A stretch of 64,000 nt of DNA from Nematostella vectensis (Eukaryota > Cnidaria > Anthozoa > Actiniaria > Edwardsiidae). Shown piece by piece: positions 58,610-64,000 of this stretch. How positions within the stretch are numbered: position 1 is the first letter of the stretch; the number at the start of each line of letters is the position of its first letter. A program made the translations under genes and the position numbers. The notes beneath the pieces are model-generated. The model saw nothing but the letters and a program-made list of their open reading frames with translations, was not told the DNA's origin and ran no database searches. The stretch lies in NCBI RefSeq assembly GCF_932526225.1, contig NC_064036.1, positions 3,721,501 through 3,785,500 of the forward strand, given 5' to 3'.

Positions 58610-60489
58610 ACACCCCGATCGCGTGCTTTATCCAATCTGATAATGGATACAAGTTTAGCTGCCAGTAGCAATCAGAAAAGCGAGCTCAATCAATTTGGGC
58701 TTCCTGTGAAACAACCCGCCATCTTGGAAACGAAATCTCCGTCCCCTCTCCCCATCGTCAATTAGTCGTTATGTCGGCTCTCCAGCTTTGAGGGCTCCCT
58801 TTAGCAGTCAGCGTTACGAAAGCGGCCAATATTTTTCGCACGCGTTAATGTTGAAAGTTACTTCTTCGATTTATACCGCGAATATGATGGCGAAGCGAAA
58901 ACAAAGAATTATTTGGTAAGTATGACGATTTATTTTCCGATGTTTTACGTGTTTTGCTTATTATGGCTTTCGAAGTTTGTCAATCGATGACAAAACAACT
59001 AAGAGAATAAGCAATGATGATTGAAGTGGATAATCAGACTAGCCCCTAAAAAAACCAAATTCAATCAATAACCTGATGTAAGGCTTTGTTTACAAAAACA
59101 GTTGAGCGAAATAACCTTTTATTAAGGACAGACAATCCACCCAAATTCCTAAAATGGTGGGTAAACAATACGCATTTAGTAGATCTATTTATTTGATGAG
59201 ATGAATTTACATAGGTTAATGTAAAATCACTCTGAATAATCTCATATGCCTGCCCCGCACATATTAGACATATTTTTTTTAATTCGATACCTCGTTTGCA
59301 GTATTTTATATTTTGTGTTTATTTTTCCACAGCAATGTCAAGTCCAGAACTACTATAAATGCACCAGACAAATAAGACAAATATATTGCTACATGATTTT
59401 AAACCAAGGCAAACACAGCCATGGAGGAGACACACAGATTCTTCAGAAATCAGAGGGCAATTGAGTACTGCAGTGTACTTTTGTACAAAATCTTTTGTAC
59501 TTCTGTATAGTGTAGTATATTTCAACACATATACAGTAATCATTTCAATAGCTATTTGAATGGCCACCACTTATATCCAAATACACAGACATACAGCTAG
59601 GGGTGGGAACAGGGGATGTACCCCTCCTCAACCACCAAAACACAGTCTTTTTTAAATATACTTTTTTTTCCAAAATATGACTGCATGTCCACTCCCCAAC
59701 TAATCTGATTGCCTGTTATGGTTATCAGACTTTCGATAAGAATAATTTCTTTTGTTTATTAAAATAATGCTGCAAGCAATTTGTTTTTGTCCCTTTTCTC
59801 TTATAAAATAAATAGAGAAACCAAGAAAGGAAGTGCTATGTTTACACGGAACTTTACGAATTTTTGTCCGTCCCATTATACGTACGAATTTTAAACACTG
59901 TTTACACGACCGGCCGAAAGTCAATCTTCGGTTCTCAATAGACGTGCGTTTTGTAGACAAAACTAACAAGCATAAGCTATATCACTCTGGATATTACATC
60001 AATCCCTCAGACTTTTTTGTAGCCAAATCCGACAATAAACGTCCCTTGGAGATACTGCAAAGGCATAAAAAATCCCTTTTTGTTCTTTCGGGGGTAACCA
60101 AATTTTTATCAGAAAACTCAGTCCCTCCGCCCCCCACCCCCAGAAAAATCCTGGGTACGGGCCTGGGGGTCGTTTCTCAAAACTCCCGGTAATTACCGGG
60201 CCCGTTAGGGTACCGGGAGAGTTTTCGGGATACTTTTCCGGGCGAGGAAGATCGTTTCTCAAAGCTACGGTAGCGTCCCGGTTGTTTACGAGTTCCCTAT
60301 AAGCAAATGATAATTTTCAGAGTTAATGAATAGATTGGCTAAATAATTATTGAATATCAATAAAAAATCGTAGATAACTTGTACCCCCAAAAAAGACAAA
60401 GAACAATTAGATAAAGTCTCATTTTGTAGGAAACTTCCAATACCTTCGCAAAGTTGTTTGCATTTTTTTAGGCGCACGGTGACAGCTAA
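56179..60489. other. Spacer with MITEs and diverged repeats
   Basis: Should contain the missing 5' exons of the METTL24-like gene, not identified. Holds a GAT-free AT-rich background, the MITE at 57155-57281, a diverged duplication near 57895-58105 and 58355-58520 (both with GGTTGGTGATCAATA and AAAGAACACC), a C run plus CA repeat at 58567-58612, and half of a CAGG-type element end (CCTGGGTACGGGCCTG, 60153-60168). An ATG exon-like stretch with a GTAAGT donor at 58884-58914 is too short to call. Confidence 0.45.
57155..57281. mobile_element. MITE with GGGCC(C)GGTTTCTTGATAGC-type inverted ends
   Basis: The left end GGGCCCGGTTTCTTGATAGC (57155) and the inverted right end GGGCCGGGTTCCTAGAAAGC (from 57280 inward) match with several changes, and inside them GTTAACGC and ATAAATAAGGTTAT are also mirrored. 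About 127 bp, non-coding. Confidence 0.65.
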
Positions 60490-62510
60490 ATGTCAAATCA
60501 TGCGTGGGATTCGTATCTGTTTCTAGGTGACTTACTACATGAACTGGAAGTTAAGGAATCGATAACTAAAGCGTGTGACCCGAGCACGAAGGTCCCCTGC
60601 TTAGGCGTCCTTTTTGACACTTCGGCTAGGACAATGTCAGTCACACGAGAGCGACTCGACGAACTCAGTGTTTTACTTTCTCAATGGAAGGATCGCAGGT
60701 CTTGCACCAAAAGACAACTCCAGTCCCTGATCGGAAAGTTGGTTTTTGTTTCTAAGAATGTGCGCCAGAATCTCTTCTTTATTAATCACATGCTGGATTT
60801 GTTACGCTCGGTTAAACAGAACTATCATCATGTCAAGTTGTCAGGGGAGTTCTGTAAAGATCTCAGATGGTGGATGCACTTCCTACGTCTGTTTAATGGG
60901 GTTTCGTGTATTCCTCCTCTCGAATGGTCACCGGTCGATTCGGTCTTCGCTACAGACGCTTGTTTGTCGGGTTGTGGTGGACTTTCGGGACAATTCTATT
61001 TCCACACGCCTTTTCACAAGTACATTTTGCTAAAGGAGCGGCCCATACATCAGCTTGAAATGCTCACAGTGATGGCAGCAGTTAAACTCTGGGGCAAATC
61101 ATGGCGCGGTCGCAATATCGTTGTCCATTGTGACAATGAGGCAGTTGTGGCGGTTTTGAACACCGGTCGAACTCGGGACACCTCCCTCGCTAGTTGCGCT
61201 CGCAAAATTTGTTTGCAAGCAGCTTCGCACGAGTTTCAACTTCGGTCGGTCCATATTTCCTCAGAATCAAACCGGTTGGCGGATTATTTATCGCGGTGGC
61301 ATCTGCGCGAGAGATACGCCGAGGAGTTTTTGCTGCAGATGCAGTCTAGTTTAGTAGAACAGTCGATAGGATTAGATGTATTTAAATTTAACAGTGATTT
61401 TTAATTTGCTCTCACAGCAGAGCTGGAGCTAGCGGCACTCAAGCAAGAGTTGCGCTCGACTCGTCGCGCCGCCTTTGCGGAAGGGACTCGAAGAAACCGC
61501 AGAACCCATTGGCGAGCCTTTTTGTTGTTTTGTAACTATTTCGGTTTTCGACCAGCTTTATGTTTTATGTTTATTTTGTCAATTTCTCGCGCGCAGCATG
61601 ACTCCCGACTCAGTACGGAATTATCTAAATGAAGTTAAGCTCTCGCATGTCATTATGCATGTCGTTATACAGCGCCTAGCTAAACACGTACCATTGAAAG
61701 CTCCACCCATCACGCCCGCGGTACTGAAGTCATTGGCATCTACATGTGATTTTTCATCCTACAACGACGTTGTGCTATTATGCGCGTCGAGTTTAACGTT
61801 CTTTTTTTCGCAACATAGTCGCGAGATCGGTGCGCGCCTTCAATCCGGAAATCAATCTTTGTAGAGGGGATATAGTGGATATCCCCTCTGGTTTGCTTGT
61901 GTACTTTACGGTCACGAAAACTATTCAATTTGGTTAGCGGGTACTTTCTCTCCCATTGAAAGCTCCACCCATCACGCCCGCGGTACTGAAGTCATTGGCA
62001 TCTACATGTGATTTTTCATCCTACAACGACGTTGTGCTATTATGCGCGTCGAGTTTAACGTTCTTTTTTTCGCAACATAGTCGCGAGATCGGTGCGCGCC
62101 TTCAATCCGGAAATCAATCTTTGTAGAGGGGATATAGTGGATATCCCCTCTGGTTTGCTTGTGTACTTTACGGTCACGAAAACTATTCAATTTGGTTAGC
62201 GGGTACTTTCTCTCCCCTTGCTGCGGATCCCTGGCTCACGGGTTTGCCCGGTATTTCTTTTCAGACTTATGCGCGCTCATAGCCACGCGTCGCCTCGCAG
62301 CCCTGCTTTCGCTCTCCGCAACGAGGCCGGACGTTCGTACCCGCTTTACCACAACTTACTTTGTGACTGAGTTGCGGCGCCGTCTAGCAGAGGCCGGAAT
62401 TCCGGACGCTTATTCTTACCGCGGTCATTCTTTTCGACGTGGTGCTACCACTTGGGCCTTTCAGTTAGGGATACCCGGCGAATTTATTCAGGTTTACATG
62501 TACTCCTAGT
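60490..62510 (+). mobile_element. DIRS-like tyrosine-recombinase retroelement, broken
   Basis: Left part 60490-61404: the C-terminal side of a reverse transcriptase (KACDPSTKVPCLGVLFD, LQSLIGKLVFVSKNVRQN) and RNase H (VFATDACLSGCGGL, HQLEMLTVMAAVKL, HCDNEAVVAVLNTG, SNRLADYLSRW). Right part 61420-62510: a tyrosine recombinase in pieces (THWRAFLLFCNYFGF; LTPDSVRNYL-like; KTIQFG; YSYRGHSFRRGATTWAFQ), the last holding the His-x-x-Arg box. RT plus YR without an integrase is the DIRS pattern. The RT palm is missing at the left, frames change near 61560 and 61860, a 262-bp segment is tandemly duplicated, and the part with the catalytic tyrosine is replaced by 3' sequence at 62491. Confidence 0.82.
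61691..62214 (+). repeat. Perfect 262-bp tandem duplication inside the DIRS-like element
   Basis: Copies 61691-61952 and 61953-62214 appear identical by eye (CCATTGAAAGCTCCACCCAT to GGGTACTTTCTCTCC), and each encodes the same recombinase segment. It disrupts the recombinase frame. Confidence 0.93.
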
Positions 62511-63065
62511 TTTTGTTTTTAGTGATATGTTGTAAGCTTTTCTCGGAGCAACTGCAGAATACCCGTCCACAAAGAGTTAACAATGAGACTTCACACCTCG
62601 ATTTCTATAGAACGAGTCAGTAAGGAAAATGCAAATAAGTGGACGGGTATTCTGCAGTTTAGCCCTTTTCTCAATAAACTTCTCATTGTGCCAAACACTC
62701 GCTGTATTCTTTATTTTACAATTTGCGATAATTGGGCTATTTTGATACCTCATTAATATATTTAATTCGCACTTTCCTTATTGGTATTGAGGCTGGTACG
62801 GTACCTGGTACGTATAGGATGCAAGAGATCAGAATCATCTAGTTAGAGCACTCGTGCGGTCATAAGTTAGGATGTTTTAGTAATCCTATTGTACACAGTT
62901 TTGTTAAGTACTTTCTTTCCCACCCTCCCACCCAATTGGTGGGCTGAGAAGTTTATTTTAGTATCATGTACTCCTAGTTTTTGTTTTTAGTGATATGTTG
63001 TAAGCTTTTCTCAATAAACTTCTCATTGTGCCAAACACTGTATTCTTTATTTTACAATGTGCGAG
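62494..63065 (+). repeat. Duplicated 3' segment of the DIRS-like element
   Basis: CATGTACTCCTAGTTTTTG to TATTCTTTATTTTACAAT occurs at about 62496-62722 and again at about 62966-63058. The first copy is interrupted by a 120-bp insertion at 62545-62664; without it the two are nearly identical, apart from a 2-3 nt difference near ACACT(CGC)TG. Confidence 0.92.
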
Positions 63066-64000
63066 AATTTCTCATGAATATTTCATGTTTCAATATTATG
63101 GAAAATCGAGTAATAAAACCACACAAATGATGCCACTACTATTGTGCACAGCTTTTAATAATTATTAATAATTAATTATTAATAATTTCATTACTTGTTA
63201 ACGTCTTTACTGGCAAAATTGGAGAACACCTTTAACTTTACTTGTTTTGTGTCAGTTTGAGGATAATTACGAGGTGACAGTCATTATGGTAATTCATTCT
63301 TTTGTTACATACGCAATTTGAAATTCATCTCGTCAAGGTCCAGAGGGCCGGAAATAGCGCCTCCCAAGTCATAACACATAAACTATAAATGAAACAAACC
63401 AACAATAAGTTGGTAATTTGCTCTAAAAAAGAAAAAAGGAAAGAAAGTAAAAAAAACACTTGTTTAATCATTTAGACATTCTGAAGACGTGCATAGGACT
63501 ACTAGCAAGAGAAAAACATTCGAACATCTTTGCAGATCTAAAGCTTTTGCGCTATGGGTGAATGGTTTCCCCTAAGGAGAGCCTGCAATCGTCGGATGCC
63601 GTTCAGCATCTGCAAGCATGGTCATACATAATAGTCCCTTGTTATTATTACACGCATTGAATTCCACAACACCAAGTCTATTCTCAGGTCCTCATTTGGA
63701 TCTCGCTGTCTGCATTCCAAGCAAGAAGCTTCCACACCTCTACATGCTTTTGGGCTGAGCCTTGCGCTTACACAGCGTGCGTTTTACTACGTCCTTGGAT
63801 CGCACAGCGAAGGAAAAGGAAAAAACTTCTCAACCAAGGCAACTCGCCTGCAATTGCCTCAGGTCGACTATCCGCAGAACTTGAAAACCATAGGAAGAAG
63901 TAACGCTACTCTTTTTCTCTGACAAGAACACTACTCAGGTATGAGAATCGCGATTGAGGTGATTAACAAAAAAAATACTTATAATATTAGTCTCACCTAG
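62511..64000. other. Right-hand spacer
   Basis: After the DIRS 3' repeats: an AT palindrome near 63155-63187 (TTAATAATTATTAATAATTA), then sequence with a possible decayed minus-strand coding remnant at about 63800-63579 (GVVEFNACNNNKGLLCMTML), in a style seen in transposon-linked proteins. This is too weak to name. Nothing else recognised to the window end. Confidence 0.4.
62545..62664. mobile_element. 120-bp MITE with 8-bp target duplication and preserved empty site
   Basis: Inverted ends: GCAACTGCAGAATACCCGTC (from 62548) and, inverted, AAACTGCAGAATACCCGTCC. CTTTTCTC flanks both sides (62537-62544 and 62665-62672), while the uninterrupted copy near 63010 has it once, followed directly by AATAAACTTC. 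An 8-bp duplication fits hAT or P-type transposases. Confidence 0.92.

Noticed and set aside
58884-59470. Possible small spliced gene starting MMAKRKQRII with a GTAAGT donor
   Set aside because: A candidate second exon at 59333 ends after a few codons and matches nothing known; not enough support.

Overview
This is a stretch of animal nuclear genome. Genes are split by GT-AG introns, AT-rich spacers are long, and the repeats are eukaryotic (DIRS-like, Penelope-like and Ty3/gypsy retroelement fragments, many MITEs, minisatellites, long G or C runs). Gene content, repeat types and a FoxQ2-class forkhead gene point to an anthozoan cnidarian, most likely a sea anemone such as Nematostella. The species is inference; the gene identities come from reading conserved protein segments across spliced exons.

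Layout: 336-2459 (+) is the 3' part of a p47/NSFL1C-like SEP-UBX gene whose 5' end lies outside the window. 8128-4442 (-) is a complete ten-exon Phafin (PLEKHF, PH plus FYVE) gene, convergent with the p47 gene. 9304-9978 (+) is an unrecognised single-exon ORF. 10453-18738 (+) is a complete eight-exon SPAG7 (R3H) gene whose third intron carries a Penelope-like element with a Ty3/gypsy remnant nested in it. 21683-22687 (+) and 28103-27375 (-) are two intronless unrecognised genes that share one conserved motif and face each other. 31786-30842 (-) is a FoxQ2-like forkhead gene with a TATA box. 34340-52047 (+) is a complete nineteen-exon HPS3 gene (BLOC-2 subunit), whose introns hold a 3.3 kb foldback transposon and a 1.9 kb minisatellite. 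53891-53199 (-) is an intronless sulfotransferase-like gene, and 56178-54566 (-) the last three exons of a METTL24-like methyltransferase gene. 60490-62510 (+) is a broken DIRS-like retroelement, followed by a duplicated 3' segment, one copy of which carries a MITE insertion with its empty site preserved in the other copy.

The genes do not form an operon. Two (Phafin, HPS3) belong to endosome and lysosome-related-organelle traffic and p47 to membrane fusion, but their proximity may be chance. Splice models were built by hand: the SPAG7, Phafin and HPS3 models each give an exact multiple of three with every junction in phase, which is the strongest internal check available here.

The most unusual material is in the repeats: a foldback element with a 5-bp target duplication and arms built of tandem subrepeats, two smaller elements with similar ends, a MITE dated by an empty-site copy, a MITE containing a 35-bp minisatellite, and two near-perfect long palindromes. 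The two motif-sharing intronless genes are the best candidates for undescribed protein-coding content.
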